From the NCBI RefSeq assembly GCF_000717185.1, contig NZ_JNYE01000026.1, positions 1 to 64,000 of the forward strand: 64,000 nucleotides of DNA, in the 5' to 3' direction. Source of the DNA: Kitasatospora phosalacinea. Its GTDB lineage: Bacteria > Actinomycetota > Actinomycetes > Streptomycetales > Streptomycetaceae. Both the position numbers and the translations under genes were made by a program. Below are positions 8,714 to 18,878 of the stretch, one piece after another (position 1 is the first letter of the stretch; each line of letters starts with the position of its first letter). The notes under the pieces were generated by a model that ran no database searches, was not told the DNA's origin, and worked only from the letters and a program-made list of their open reading frames with translations.

Positions 8714-9617
8714 GGCCACCGGTCCCCTCAATCGCGGCGAACGCCGCCGGTCGGTCGAGGGAGGTGGCACGGCCGAGGGGGAACATCACCCAGTCGGCGC
8801 GGCCGATCACCTTGTCCTCGGGCACGGCGCCGCCGCCGGGCTCGCCGAGGTGGTCGCGGGAGTCGCGGGAGGCGCTGCGGTGGTCGCCCATCACCCACAG
8901 CTTCCCGTCGGGAACCACGATGTCGAACGGCACCGCCGACGGTGCGTCGCCGGGGAACAGGTACGCGCTCTCGTCCAGCGGCACGCCGTTGACCCTGAGC
9001 CGGCCGTCGGTGCCGCAGCAGGTGATCCGGTCCCCGCCGAGACCGATCACCCGCTTCACGTAGACCGTGTCGCCCGCGGGGGCCAGGCCCGCCCCGGCCA
9101 GCAGTCGCTTCACACCGGACGGTTCGTTCCGGTACGGCAGGAAGGAGCCGATGCCGTCGAAGACCACCACGTCGCCCCGCTGCGGGTGGCCGCCGAAGGC
9201 GTACGCGAGCTGGTTGACCAGCACCCGGTCACCCGGCTCCAGCGTCCCCTCCATGGACCCGGACGGCACCGCGAACGGCCGTACCGCGAAGGCGTTCACC
9301 AGCAGCAGCACGACCACGCACACCGCGCCGATCCACAGCAGGTCCCGCGACCACCGCCGCCCGCCGTCTCTGTCGTCCTCGTCCCCCTGGCCCTCGCCCT
9401 CGCCCTCGCCCTCAGCGGATCCGGAGTCGGCACCGGCACCGGAAGCGGCACCGCGGCCGGAGTCGGACTCCGCGTCAGGGGCCGGGCCGGAGCCCTCCCC
9501 GGCGTCGGCGTCGGGAGCCGTCCCGGGGGCGGAAACGACGGCGGACCGCGTCGGCGAGTCCGCACCCGTGGGTGCGGGACTGCCGTCGCGGTCCGTCGGT
9601 GGCTCGTGCGTGCTCAT
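8697..9617 (-). CDS. lepB: Type I signal peptidase (first of four tandem)
   Basis: 306 aa, the promoter-proximal signal peptidase of the cluster. The first ~88 residues are acidic and disordered, including an EGEGEGEG run encoded by a short tandem repeat near 9384-9413. A single anchor (LLWIGAVCVVVLLLVNAFAV) follows, then VPSGSMEGTL (catalytic Ser), VKRVIGLGGD (catalytic Lys), a TCCGTDG Cys pair and WVMGDHRSASRDSR. No C-terminal hydrophobic segment is evident, unlike the other three. It starts 65 bases after the rplS stop, so it may be read from the ribosomal operon as well as from its own promoter. Confidence 0.92.
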   Translation of the reverse strand: MSTHEPPTDRDGSPAPTGADSPTRSAVVSAPGTAPDADAGEGSGPAPDAESDSGRGAASGAGADSGSAEGEGEGEGQGDEDDRDGGRRWSRDLLWIGAVCVVVLLLVNAFAVRPFAVPSGSMEGTLEPGDRVLVNQLAYAFGGHPQRGDVVVFDGIGSFLPYRNEPSGVKRLLAGAGLAPAGDTVYVKRVIGLGGDRITCCGTDGRLRVNGVPLDESAYLFPGDAPSAVPFDIVVPDGKLWVMGDHRSASRDSRDHLGEPGGGAVPEDKVIGRADWVMFPLGRATSLDRPAAFAAIEGTGGHGEQR

Positions 9618-9682
9618 CGGAGGTGAGCTTATCCCCCCGGTCTACACCGGTTGGAGGGCCGACCCCCGTCGAGCCTGCGCGA

Positions 9683-10033
9683 TCACGCGTCGCGCTTCTC
9701 CTTGATCTTCGCGGCCTTGCCGCGGAGGTCACGCAGGTAGTACAGCTTGGCGCGGCGGACCGCACCGCGGGTCACGACCTCGATCTTCTCGACGACCGGG
9801 GTGTGCACCGGGAAGGTGCGCTCGACGCCGACGTTGAAGCTGACCTTGCGAACGGTGAAGGTCTCACCGATGCCGGCGCCGTGACGACGGATGACGACGC
9901 CCTGGAAGACCTGGACGCGCGAGCGGTTGCCTTCGATGACTCGGACGTGCACCTTGAGGGTGTCGCCGGGGCGGAAGGCGGGGATGTCGGTGCGCAGCGA
10001 GGCCGCGTCGACAGCAGCGAGCTTGTTGCTCAT
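9683..10033 (-). CDS. rplS: 50S ribosomal protein L19
   Basis: 116 aa, standard length. The family core is complete: [33 protein letters not shown] and [42 protein letters not shown]19 sits at the 30S-50S interface. The ATG at 10033 gives the standard N-terminus [14 protein letters not shown], with GGAGAGCAACG upstream. A 156-base gap from trmD contains GC-rich hairpins, so rplS may have an additional promoter or attenuator while still belonging to the rpsP-rimM-trmD-rplS unit. Confidence 0.97.
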   Translation of the reverse strand: MSNKLAAVDAASLRTDIPAFRPGDTLKVHVRVIEGNRSRVQVFQGVVIRRHGAGIGETFTVRKVSFNVGVERTFPVHTPVVEKIEVVTRGAVRRAKLYYLRDLRGKAAKIKEKRDA

Positions 10034-10189
10034 CGTTGCTCTCCATCGCAGGCGCCACGGGCCGCCCACGGAAGTTCGATTCAACTGGGTGGTGTTGCGG
10101 GCCGCTTCGGCTGGCGGTGGTCCCCCCGTGGCGGGGGCACCGGTCCACTGGCTCCCCGCGGGGGGAACCGGGCGGCAGACAACAGTCGC
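10034..10189 (-). other. trmD-rplS spacer with GC-rich hairpins
   Basis: The 156-base leader of rplS contains at least two self-complementary G/C blocks (CCCCCGTGGCGGGGG near 10125-10139 and CCCCGCGGGG near 10153-10162). Either could fold into an attenuator or a partial terminator between trmD and rplS. No T-run follows, so the role is inferred only. Confidence 0.4.
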
Positions 10190-11017
10190 CTATTCTTCCA
10201 CAGGCTCGGCCACGGACCGAAATCGGCCCTCGGCCTCGTCCCAGGCCAGGCCGAGCACGCTCAGGGCCTCGCGCTCCTTCTTGGTGAACGACTCGCGCTG
10301 CCACCGGGCCACCAGGTCGGGCCGGTTGGCGTGGGTGCGGGCGAAGGCCTGCTCGCGCCGCCACTGGGCGATCTTCCCGTGGTGGCCGCTGAGCAGGATC
10401 TCCGGCACCTCCCGGCCGCGCCACTCGGCGGGCTTGGTGTACACCGGGCCCTCCAGCAGGTCGGCCATGGCGCCGGGGGCGAAGGAGTCGTCGCGGTGCG
10501 ACTCGGCGTTGCCGAGGACGCCGGGCAGCAGCCGGGCGATCGCCTCGACCATCACCAGCACGGCGACCTCGCCGCCGGCCAGCACGTAGTCGCCGATGGA
10601 CGCCTCGACCACCGGCATCCGGGTCGCGGCCTCCTCGATGACCCGCCGGTCGATGCCCTCGTAGCGGGCGGGCGCGAAGGCCAGCCAGGGGCGGGCGGCG
10701 AGGTCCTGGGCGAGGTCCTGGGTGAAGCGGCGCCCACTGGGGGTGGGCACCACCAGGGTCGGCACCTCGCCCTCGGGCCCGGCGGCCAGGACGGCGTCCA
10801 GGGCGGCGCCCCACGGCTCGGGCTTCATCACCATGCCGGGGCCGCCGCCGTAGGGCGTGTCGTCCACGGTGCGGTGGATGTCGGTCGTCCACGAGCGCAG
10901 GTCGTGCAGGTGCACGTCCAGCTGGCCGCGGGCCCGCGCCTTGCCGACCAGGGAGACGTTCAGCGGCTCCAGGTACTCGGGGAAGATCGTGACGACGTCG
11001 ATCCGCATGTCGCTCAC
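10190..11017 (-). CDS. trmD: tRNA (guanine-N1-)-methyltransferase
   Basis: 275 aa. TrmD methylates G37 of tRNAs with a G36 to prevent +1 frameshifting, using S-adenosylmethionine bound in a trefoil knot. The hallmarks are present: [16 protein letters not shown] at the start, [32 protein letters not shown] and [31 protein letters not shown] (the knot region). The start ATG overlaps the rimM stop by four bases (ATGA). The C-terminus, somewhat longer than in E. coli, ends in an acidic tail. Confidence 0.96.
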   Translation of the reverse strand: MSDMRIDVVTIFPEYLEPLNVSLVGKARARGQLDVHLHDLRSWTTDIHRTVDDTPYGGGPGMVMKPEPWGAALDAVLAAGPEGEVPTLVVPTPSGRRFTQDLAQDLAARPWLAFAPARYEGIDRRVIEEAATRMPVVEASIGDYVLAGGEVAVLVMVEAIARLLPGVLGNAESHRDDSFAPGAMADLLEGPVYTKPAEWRGREVPEILLSGHHGKIAQWRREQAFARTHANRPDLVARWQRESFTKKEREALSVLGLAWDEAEGRFRSVAEPVEE

Positions 11018-11616
11018 GCGCCGCCCCCCTGCTCGCCCGCGTCGCCCGCACCGCCCGCGTCGCCCGCACCGCCCGCGACAGCCGCACCGCCCGCGTCACC
11101 CGCGTCGACGGGGTCGATCAGGCCGGGCGGCGGGGTGATGACGACGCGCTGCTCGTCCAGGTCGATGGTGGGGACGATCTGCTCGACGAACGGGATCAGC
11201 ACCTCGGTGCCGTCGGGGCGCTCGACGGTCAGCAGGTCCTGGTACGGGAGGTGCACCACCTCGGTGAGCTCGCCGACCGGGGTGCCGTCGGCCAGCACCA
11301 CGTCCAGGCCGATGAGCTGGTGGTCGTAGTACTCGTCCGGGTCCTCGGGGGTCTCGTCCGGGTCGACCTCGGCGATCAGCACGGTGCCGCGCAGGGCCTC
11401 GGCGGCGGTGCGGTCCTTGACCCCGGCGAAGCGCAGCAGCAGGCGCCCGCTGTGCACCCGGCCGCTCTCGACGGTCAGCGGTCCGGTGGCGGCGGGGTCG
11501 GTGAGGAGGACCGCGCCGGGCCCGAGCCGCAGTTCCGGCTCGTCGGTGCGGACTTCGACGCTGACGTCCCCCCGGATGCCGTGGGCGCGGCCGATCTTGC
11601 CGACGACGAGCTGCAC
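11014..11616 (-). CDS. rimM: 16S rRNA processing protein RimM
   Basis: 200 aa. RimM assists 30S maturation through binding to S19. The N-terminal RimM barrel ([25 protein letters not shown]) and the PRC-barrel half ([37 protein letters not shown]...[28 protein letters not shown]) are both present. The last ~30 residues are an Ala/Gly/Asp-rich repeat tail (AGDAGGA units), encoded by an imperfect repeat and not part of the fold. The start is a GTG with AGGAG upstream at slightly long spacing. It overlaps trmD by four bases. Confidence 0.95.
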   Translation of the reverse strand: MQLVVGKIGRAHGIRGDVSVEVRTDEPELRLGPGAVLLTDPAATGPLTVESGRVHSGRLLLRFAGVKDRTAAEALRGTVLIAEVDPDETPEDPDEYYDHQLIGLDVVLADGTPVGELTEVVHLPYQDLLTVERPDGTEVLIPFVEQIVPTIDLDEQRVVITPPPGLIDPVDAGDAGGAAVAGGAGDAGGAGDAGEQGGGA

Positions 11617-11695
11617 GGTGATCGTTCTCCTGAGAGGTGATGGAGCTGGAAGGTACTTGCGGCGGGGCGGGACGGCGATGGCCCCGGAAACGGGA

Positions 11696-11731
11696 AGGAC
11701 CGGCCGGGACGGATGCGTCCCGGCCGGTCCT
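11696..11731. terminator. Perfect 16-bp hairpin between KH gene and rimM
   Basis: Arms 11696-11711 and 11716-11731 are exactly complementary with a 4-base loop. No T-run follows on either strand. It lies inside the rpsP operon, 80 bases upstream of rimM, so it is more likely an attenuator, processing site or partial terminator than a full operon end. Confidence 0.75.
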
Positions 11732-11782
11732 GAGACCCGGTGGCCGACCTGGTGGTCGGCGCCCTCGGCGGTCGAGCGGAGG

Positions 11783-12022
11783 TCAGCGCAGGCTGTCCAC
11801 GTCGACCAGGTCGACCCGGACGTTGCGTCCGCCCAGGGCGCCGACCACGGTGCGCAGTGCGCGAGCCGTGCGGCCGCCCCGGCCGATCACCTTGCCGAGG
11901 TCGTCGGGGTGCACGCGCACCTCGATGGTGTGACCGCGGCGCAGGTTGCGCGAGCGGACCTGCACCTCGTCGGGGTGCTCGACGATGCCCTTCACCAGGT
12001 GGTCGAGGGCTTCCTCGATCAT
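11783..12022 (-). CDS. KH-domain RNA-binding protein (KhpA/YlqC-type)
   Basis: 79 aa, almost entirely one KH domain with the nucleic-acid-binding GxxG loop in [21 protein letters not shown]. The N-terminus [22 protein letters not shown] is the standard opening of the small KH protein encoded after rpsP in Gram-positive bacteria. KhpA-like proteins bind RNA broadly and affect cell division and translation; the target here is unknown. It starts two bases after the rpsP stop, so it is surely co-translated with S16. Confidence 0.93.
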   Translation of the reverse strand: MIEEALDHLVKGIVEHPDEVQVRSRNLRRGHTIEVRVHPDDLGKVIGRGGRTARALRTVVGALGGRNVRVDLVDVDSLR

Positions 12023-12024
12023 GC

Positions 12025-12453
12025 TCAGGCCTCGGTGGAAGCGGCCTCGGCCTCGTCAGCCTTGTCCGACTTCTTGGCCTTCGGGGTGATGGCGACACCG
12101 GTGGTGGCGTCCTCGAAGCCGGCGACGGCCTTGGCGAACAGGTGCGAGAAGTCCTCGACCTTGGGCTCGGCCACCTTCAGCGGCTCCGGAGCCGGCAGGC
12201 CCTTGAACTTCTGCCAGTCGCCGGTCAGCTTGAGGATGGCGAGCACCGGTTCGGTCGGCTGGGCGCCGACGGACAGCCAGTACTGGGCGCGCTCGCCGTC
12301 GACCTCGATCTTCGAGGGGTTGTAGGTCGGCTGGTAGATGCCGATCTCTTCGATCGCGCGGCCGTCACGCTTGGTGCGCGAGTCGGCGACGACGATGCGG
12401 TAGTGCGGGGAGCGGATCTTGCCCAGACGCTTCAGCTTGATCTTGACAGCCAC
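12025..12453 (-). CDS. rpsP: 30S ribosomal protein S16
   Basis: 142 aa from a GTG at 12453 with AGGAG upstream. The core [40 protein letters not shown] and [17 protein letters not shown] is diagnostic. S16 stabilises the 5' domain of 16S rRNA. The C-terminal ~60 residues form the acidic/Lys-Ala extension common in actinomycetes ([16 protein letters not shown] at the end). It is the first gene of the rpsP-KH-rimM-trmD-rplS unit. Confidence 0.97.
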   Translation of the reverse strand: MAVKIKLKRLGKIRSPHYRIVVADSRTKRDGRAIEEIGIYQPTYNPSKIEVDGERAQYWLSVGAQPTEPVLAILKLTGDWQKFKGLPAPEPLKVAEPKVEDFSHLFAKAVAGFEDATTGVAITPKAKKSDKADEAEAASTEA

Positions 12454-12847
12454 GGGTGTGGATTCTCCTGGTTTTGACGTGGGTGAGCAGCGCTCCGCCG
12501 CGTGGGGCTGCGGCGCGAGGTGCCGTTCAAGGGACACGCCAGCCGTTAGGAGAGAGGGTCCTGTCTTGGCTGCCGAGTACTCAGCTGTCCATTGTGCCAC
12601 ACCGCCGAAGTCCCCCCGGACCGCGCCCCCGCACGGCACGGCAGGACCTCCGACAACTCTCCGACGGCCCCTGCGACGGACTCCCCGGCAGCTTTCCGCA
12701 GCCGTCCGACGGGCCGCGGGCACCCCGCCCGCACCCCGCTCCGAGCACCGTCCGGCCGGGCGTCGGGCACCGCCCGGTCAAGCACCCGTTCCGGCCAAAC
12801 GGCGTCCGCTGGCGGGCACCGTTCGGTCCGGCGTCGTACGGGGGGGT
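12454..12847. other. Non-coding leader between SprT-like gene and rpsP
   Basis: 394 bases with no credible gene on either strand. It must contain the rpsP operon promoter (minus strand). A CACAAT hexamer near 12591-12596 (minus strand) is a possible -10, but no matching -35 is convincing. Confidence 0.55.
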
Positions 12848-13426
12848 TCAGGCGATCTTGAACGGCTGCTGGCAGGCGCCGCAGACGATCGCGGCCTGCG
12901 CCAGCACGGACGGGACGACGCGGACGTTGCGACCGCAGCCGCAGACCGCCTTGACCCGGACGCCGCCGCCCGAGGAGCCGTGCCGCGCGGCCGGCCCGCG
13001 GAAGGCGCGGTGGTTGCCCTCGCCCGCGACGGCGAGCTGGTGCGCCCCGAGCGCGCGGTCGAGGCGCTCGATGGTCCCGGCGTAGCGGTCGCGGGTCTCG
13101 TGCCCCATCGTGACCTGGGAGAAGCCGCTGCTGGCGTGCGGCTCGACCGGGTGGGCCAGGCCCAGCTCGGAGGCGAGCAGCAGGAAGCGGCGGTTGTGGT
13201 ACCGGCCGGCCCGCGAGGTGTCGCGGATCTCCCGGGCGGCGGCCAGGCCGTGGGCGGCCTCGTGCAGCAGCCGCTCGAAGTTGAGCTGGGTGCCGCAGGC
13301 GGACGAGGATTCGCCGATCAGCGCCTCGGGCGACGCCAGGTCGGGCAGGTCCCGGTGGTGGGCCTGGATGTCGCTCCAGGCGGCGGCCAGTTCGGCCGCG
13401 AGGACGAGGGGCTGTGTCGTGCTCAC
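12848..13426 (-). CDS. SprT-like zincin with C-terminal zinc ribbon (unknown role)
   Basis: 192 aa. A zinc-protease motif HEAAH (residues 55-59) lies in FERLLHEAAHGLAAAREIRDTSRAGRYHNRRFLLLASELGL, which resembles SprT-like domains, where the third ligand is a downstream His (GRYHN). The C-terminus has C162-x-C164 and C182-x2-C185, a compact zinc ribbon like that ending SprT proteins. SprT/Spartan relatives cleave DNA-bound proteins, but a plain structural role is possible. The gene stands alone between proS and the rpsP operon, with over 300 non-coding bases on each side, so it has its own promoter. I do not know a characterised orthologue. Confidence 0.75.
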   Translation of the reverse strand: MSTTQPLVLAAELAAAWSDIQAHHRDLPDLASPEALIGESSSACGTQLNFERLLHEAAHGLAAAREIRDTSRAGRYHNRRFLLLASELGLAHPVEPHASSGFSQVTMGHETRDRYAGTIERLDRALGAHQLAVAGEGNHRAFRGPAARHGSSGGGVRVKAVCGCGRNVRVVPSVLAQAAIVCGACQQPFKIA

Positions 13427-13779
13427 GCTGTACCAACGATGCGGAGAGAGCCGGTGTTCCGGCGGGCGCCCGAGTCGGGGAACTCACAGCGGACTTTCAG
13501 GAATGCACTTCTGCGCGCGAATTGCGCGGCTCCGGACTGACGCAAGACCAACCCCCTGCACGTGTGGGCCCGGCGGGTTTCGCCGGGCTTCGGCACCCGC
13601 CGCGGAGCCCAACATCCCCACGACGGACGGCCCGCGACCTGTCCGAAAATTGACAGGGCCACGGGCCGTATACCGTACCGCTTGCGGAGTACCTCGGGGA
13701 GTTGACTGGTCAGTAGTCTCAACTGCCAGTGCGCGGACCGGGGTTCCGGATTCCTCCGCCCCCCGGCCCGCGGTTCCGG
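13427..13779. other. Non-coding region upstream of the SprT-like gene
   Basis: 353 bases without a gene. It contains an inverted repeat with 6-bp arms (CCTGTC/GACAGG, 13638-13657) in an AT-richer patch, and an ACTGGTCAGT dyad near 13708-13717. These are plausible regulator sites for the minus-strand SprT-like gene. A TTGACA hexamer sits within the first repeat on the plus strand, but no plus-strand gene follows. Confidence 0.5.
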
Positions 13780-15192
13780 TCAGTACGCGCGGGCCACCAG
13801 CGCGTAGTTGCCGGGCTGGTCGTCGGCGGCCGGAACGGAGCCGTCCGCGGCGACCAGGCAGCGCACCGAGACGCCCTGCTCGGCCAGCTTGGCCTCGCCC
13901 GCGGGGCCGAGGTCGGCCCAGGAGATCCGGCCCCAGCCGGTGGCCGCGGCCTCGACGGCCTCGTCGATGCCCTTGACGTCCACGGTGCGGGACTCGCGGC
14001 GCTCGCGGGACTCGCGCAGCAGCTGCGCCTGGTCCTCCTCCAGGATGCCGGGGACGATCGCGGCCAGGGAGTCGACCGAGACCGGCTCCTTGCCGCCGGC
14101 GATCCGGCGGACCAGCATCGCGGTGCCGGCCTCCAGGTCGCGCGGGCCGACCTCGATGCGCAGCGGGACGCCCTTGAGCTCCCAGTCGACGGCGCGGCGG
14201 CCGAACGGGGTGTCGGTGCGGTCGTCGACGACCACCCGGACGCCCGCGGCCTCCAGCTGGGCGCCGATCTCGCGGACCTTCGCCAGCACCGCGTCCTCGC
14301 CCTTGATGGCGAGCACCACGGCCTGCACGGCGGCCAGCCGCGGCGGCACCCGCAGGCCGTTGTCGTCGCCGTGCGACATGATCAGGCCGCCGACCATGCG
14401 GGTGGAGACGCCCCAGGAGGTCTGCCAGACGTGCTCGCGCTCGGCGCCCTGCAGCTGGTAGGTGGTGTTGAAGGCCTTGGCGAAGTTCTGGCCCAGCTCG
14501 TGGCTGGTGCCCATCTGCAGCGCCTTGCCGTCGCCCATCATGCCTTCGAGCGTGAGGGTGTTGATGGCCCCGGCGAAGCGCTCCTTCGCGGTCTTGCGGC
14601 CGAGCACCACGTCGATGCCGAGGACGTTGGTCATGAAGTCGCCGTAGACGTCCGTGTGGATCCGCGAGGCGTACGCGCGGGCGTCCTCGTAGGTGGCGTG
14701 GGCGGTGTGGCCCTCCTGCCAGAGGAACTCGGTGGTGCGCAGGAAGACGCGCGGGCGCAGCTCCCAGCGGACCACGTTGGCCCACTGGTTGATCAGCAGC
14801 GGCAGGTCGCGGTGGCTCTGCACCCACTTGGAGAAGTACTCGTTGATGATGGTCTCGGAGGTGGGCCGGACGACGACCGGCTCGTCCAGCTCCTTGCCGC
14901 CGCCGTGGGTGACCACCGCGAGCTCGGGGGCGAAGCCCTCGACGTGCTCGGCCTCCTTGGTCAGGTAGGACTGCGGGATGAACATCGGGAAGTAGGCGTT
15001 CTGCGCGCCGGCCTTCTTGATCCGCGCGTCCATCTCCTGCTGCATCCGCTCCCACAGGCCGTAGCCGTACGGTCGGATGACCATGGTGCCCCGGACCGGG
15101 CCGTTGTCGGCCAGCTCTGCCTTGTTGATGAGGTCCTGGTACCAGCGGGGGAAGTCTTCCGCCTGGGGGGTGAGAACGGGTGCCTTAGCCAT
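13780..15192 (-). CDS. proS: Prolyl-tRNA synthetase (short, archaeal/eukaryote-like type)
   Basis: 470 aa class II aminoacyl-tRNA synthetase charging tRNA-Pro. The short ProS type without the editing insertion is recognised by VLTPQAEDFPRWYQDLINKAELADNGPVRGTMVIRPYGYGLWE. It continues with VVRPTSETIINEYFSKW (motif 2 region), RTTEFLWQEGHTAH and the WGVSTRMVGGLIMSHGDDNGLRVPPRLA motif 3 segment, then an anticodon-binding domain and a C-terminal domain ending in Tyr (ARAY). The start ATG at 15192 (MAKAPVLTPQ) is chosen by homology; in-frame sequence upstream is Arg/Ala-rich and non-coding. It is divergent from a plus-strand gene at 15487. Confidence 0.95.
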   Translation of the reverse strand: MAKAPVLTPQAEDFPRWYQDLINKAELADNGPVRGTMVIRPYGYGLWERMQQEMDARIKKAGAQNAYFPMFIPQSYLTKEAEHVEGFAPELAVVTHGGGKELDEPVVVRPTSETIINEYFSKWVQSHRDLPLLINQWANVVRWELRPRVFLRTTEFLWQEGHTAHATYEDARAYASRIHTDVYGDFMTNVLGIDVVLGRKTAKERFAGAINTLTLEGMMGDGKALQMGTSHELGQNFAKAFNTTYQLQGAEREHVWQTSWGVSTRMVGGLIMSHGDDNGLRVPPRLAAVQAVVLAIKGEDAVLAKVREIGAQLEAAGVRVVVDDRTDTPFGRRAVDWELKGVPLRIEVGPRDLEAGTAMLVRRIAGGKEPVSVDSLAAIVPGILEEDQAQLLRESRERRESRTVDVKGIDEAVEAAATGWGRISWADLGPAGEAKLAEQGVSVRCLVAADGSVPAADDQPGNYALVARAY

Positions 15193-15486
15193 GGGCCGAA
15201 TGGTACGGAAAACCGGGGCCGGACCGTGAATCCGGTTCACCGTACGGCCGCGCGCCCACCGCCCGCGCCCACCGCCCGCGCCCGCCGCGCCGTCCCGAAC
15301 CCCGGGGGCCGGACCGGCCGGACTGCGTCGCGCCCGCGCACACCCCGGGGCGCACACCCGCGGCGCACGGATACCTGCTCGCACCCCTCTGGACGGCGGG
15401 GGCGACCCGCTGTTCGCTGGGAGAGGGGCCGGGGGGCAGGGCTGCGGGGGCCGCAGCCGATTCCGAGGACCGATTGGGAGGCCGCG

Positions 15487-16302
15487 ATGGCTTCAGCGCA
15501 GGTGACCGGCAGCACCGTGGACCGGGTCCGGACGGACTCCCCGGCGGGGCGCAGCGGTCGGGCGCGGGACTGGGCGGAGATCCAGGAGCGCATGCTCGTC
15601 CCCCTCTACCAGGACGTTTACCGGCAGCTGGAGGTCGGCTCGGCCACCAGCCTGCTGGGCGTCGGCTGCCGCTCCGGGCTGGCGCTGCTGCTCGCCGCCG
15701 GGCGCGGCGCGCAGGTCGCGGGGGTGGAGGCGGACAGCGGGCTGCGGGAGCTCGCGGCGGCCCGCGGGCTGCAGGTGTCGCCCGGCGGGCGGGCCGCGGA
15801 CGTCGCCCGTTCGGCGCCCCCCGTCCCCCGCCCGGCGCACTCCCTGGTGACGGTTTTCGAGCAGCCGCCGACGCCCGCGCTGCTCGCCTGGTCGGTCGCC
15901 CGCACGCTGCCCGGCGGGCAGCTGGTGGTGGCGTCGTGGGCCCCGGCGGAGCGCTGCGAGAGCGCCGCCGTGCTGGGGGTCGCCCGTCGGCACGCCCCGC
16001 TCGGTGCGCCGGACCCGTTCGCCGCGTCCCGCCCCGGCGTGCTGGAGTCGCTGCTCGCCTCGGCCGGGGTGCGCCCGTCCGGGAGCGGCCGGGTGGGCTG
16101 CCCGTTCGCCTACGCGGGCCTGGACTCGGCGGTCCGCGGCCTGCTCTCGACCGGCCTGTTCGACCGGGCCGAGGAGGCCGCGGGCGCGGCGCTGGTGGCG
16201 AAGGAGCTGGAGGAGGCGCTGCACCCGTACCTGCGGCCGGACGGCTCGGTGCGGATGGCGAACGAGTTCCGCTGGGCGGTCGGGACGAAACCCCGCGGCT
16301 AG
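15487..16302 (+). CDS. SAM-dependent methyltransferase-like protein
   Basis: 271 aa. ATG at 15487 follows GGGAGG at ideal spacing. A class I methyltransferase motif I is readable (TSLLGVGCRSGLALLLAAGRGAQVAGVEADSGLRELAAARG, with an acidic end of strand beta-2), then LPGGQLVVASWAPAE (motif III-like) and a C-terminal region with FDRAEEAAGAALVAKELEEALHPYLRPDG. The substrate is unknown; the pattern resembles small-molecule methyltransferases of secondary metabolism. It runs opposite to its neighbours, convergent with the ftsH-like gene (12 bases apart) and divergent from proS. Confidence 0.75.
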   Translation: MASAQVTGSTVDRVRTDSPAGRSGRARDWAEIQERMLVPLYQDVYRQLEVGSATSLLGVGCRSGLALLLAAGRGAQVAGVEADSGLRELAAARGLQVSPGGRAADVARSAPPVPRPAHSLVTVFEQPPTPALLAWSVARTLPGGQLVVASWAPAERCESAAVLGVARRHAPLGAPDPFAASRPGVLESLLASAGVRPSGSGRVGCPFAYAGLDSAVRGLLSTGLFDRAEEAAGAALVAKELEEALHPYLRPDGSVRMANEFRWAVGTKPRG

Positions 16303-16314
16303 GCCCTCTCGGCG

Positions 16315-18219
<1,905 letters not shown>

Positions 18220-18290
18220 CCATCGGACAATACGGACATCGTGCACGTCGGACGGTGCGCAACGCCGCGCCCCGGGCGCACCCCGCCGGG

Positions 18291-18815
18291 TCAGCGCACC
18301 GGTGTCGGCCACTCCTCCGCGGTCAGCGCGAACCGCTCGTGGTCGCGCCAGGCGCCCTGCAGGAACAGCATCCGCGGCGTGAACCCCTCGTGCCGGAAAC
18401 CCAGTCGGCGCGCCATCGCGATCGACCGCTCGTTGTCCGGCTGCACGTTGATCTCCAGCCGGTGCAGCCCCAGCCCGCCCAGCTCCGACGGCGTGAAGCA
18501 GCGCTCCACCACCAGCCGCATGCCCTCCGACATCCGGCCCGTCCCGACGAACGGCTCGTACGAGTCGTAGCCCAGCACGCCGTTGCAGAACCGCGCCATC
18601 ACCATGTTCGCCACGTTGCACTTGCCGACCAGGCCGCCGGTCTCCGCGTCGACGATCAGGAACGTGCGCAGGCCCGCGCCCTGACGGCTCAGCAGGTCCG
18701 GCATGGCGTCGGGCTCGACGGGGTTCCACCGCCCGATGTGCGCGGCGGAGCGCCGCACCGCCTCGGCGTAGGGGACGACGTCATCGGGGCGGGGGGCTCG
18801 GATCGTCACGCGCAT
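18291..18815 (-). CDS. GNAT acetyltransferase, RimJ/RimL-like
   Basis: 174 aa. The GNAT fold is visible: N-terminal IRAPRPDDVVPYAEAVRRSAAHIGRWNP (RimJ-like W-N-P), FLIVDAETGGLVGKCNV (beta strands), GTGRMSEGMRLVVERCF (acetyl-CoA loop) and LHRLEINVQPDNERSIAMARRLGFRHEGFTPRMLFLQGAWRDHERFAL. The last segment is nearly diagnostic for RimJ/RimL-type N-acetyltransferases. The substrate, a protein N-terminus or a small amine, is not predictable. It is flanked by ffh (63 bases upstream) and the ftsH-like gene, all in one direction. Confidence 0.88.
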   Translation of the reverse strand: MRVTIRAPRPDDVVPYAEAVRRSAAHIGRWNPVEPDAMPDLLSRQGAGLRTFLIVDAETGGLVGKCNVANMVMARFCNGVLGYDSYEPFVGTGRMSEGMRLVVERCFTPSELGGLGLHRLEINVQPDNERSIAMARRLGFRHEGFTPRMLFLQGAWRDHERFALTAEEWPTPVR

Positions 18816-18878
18816 TGGCCCATTCTGGACCAGGCCGGACGCGCACGCGCAGTTCCCCGCGCCCCCGCTCCCCCACGC

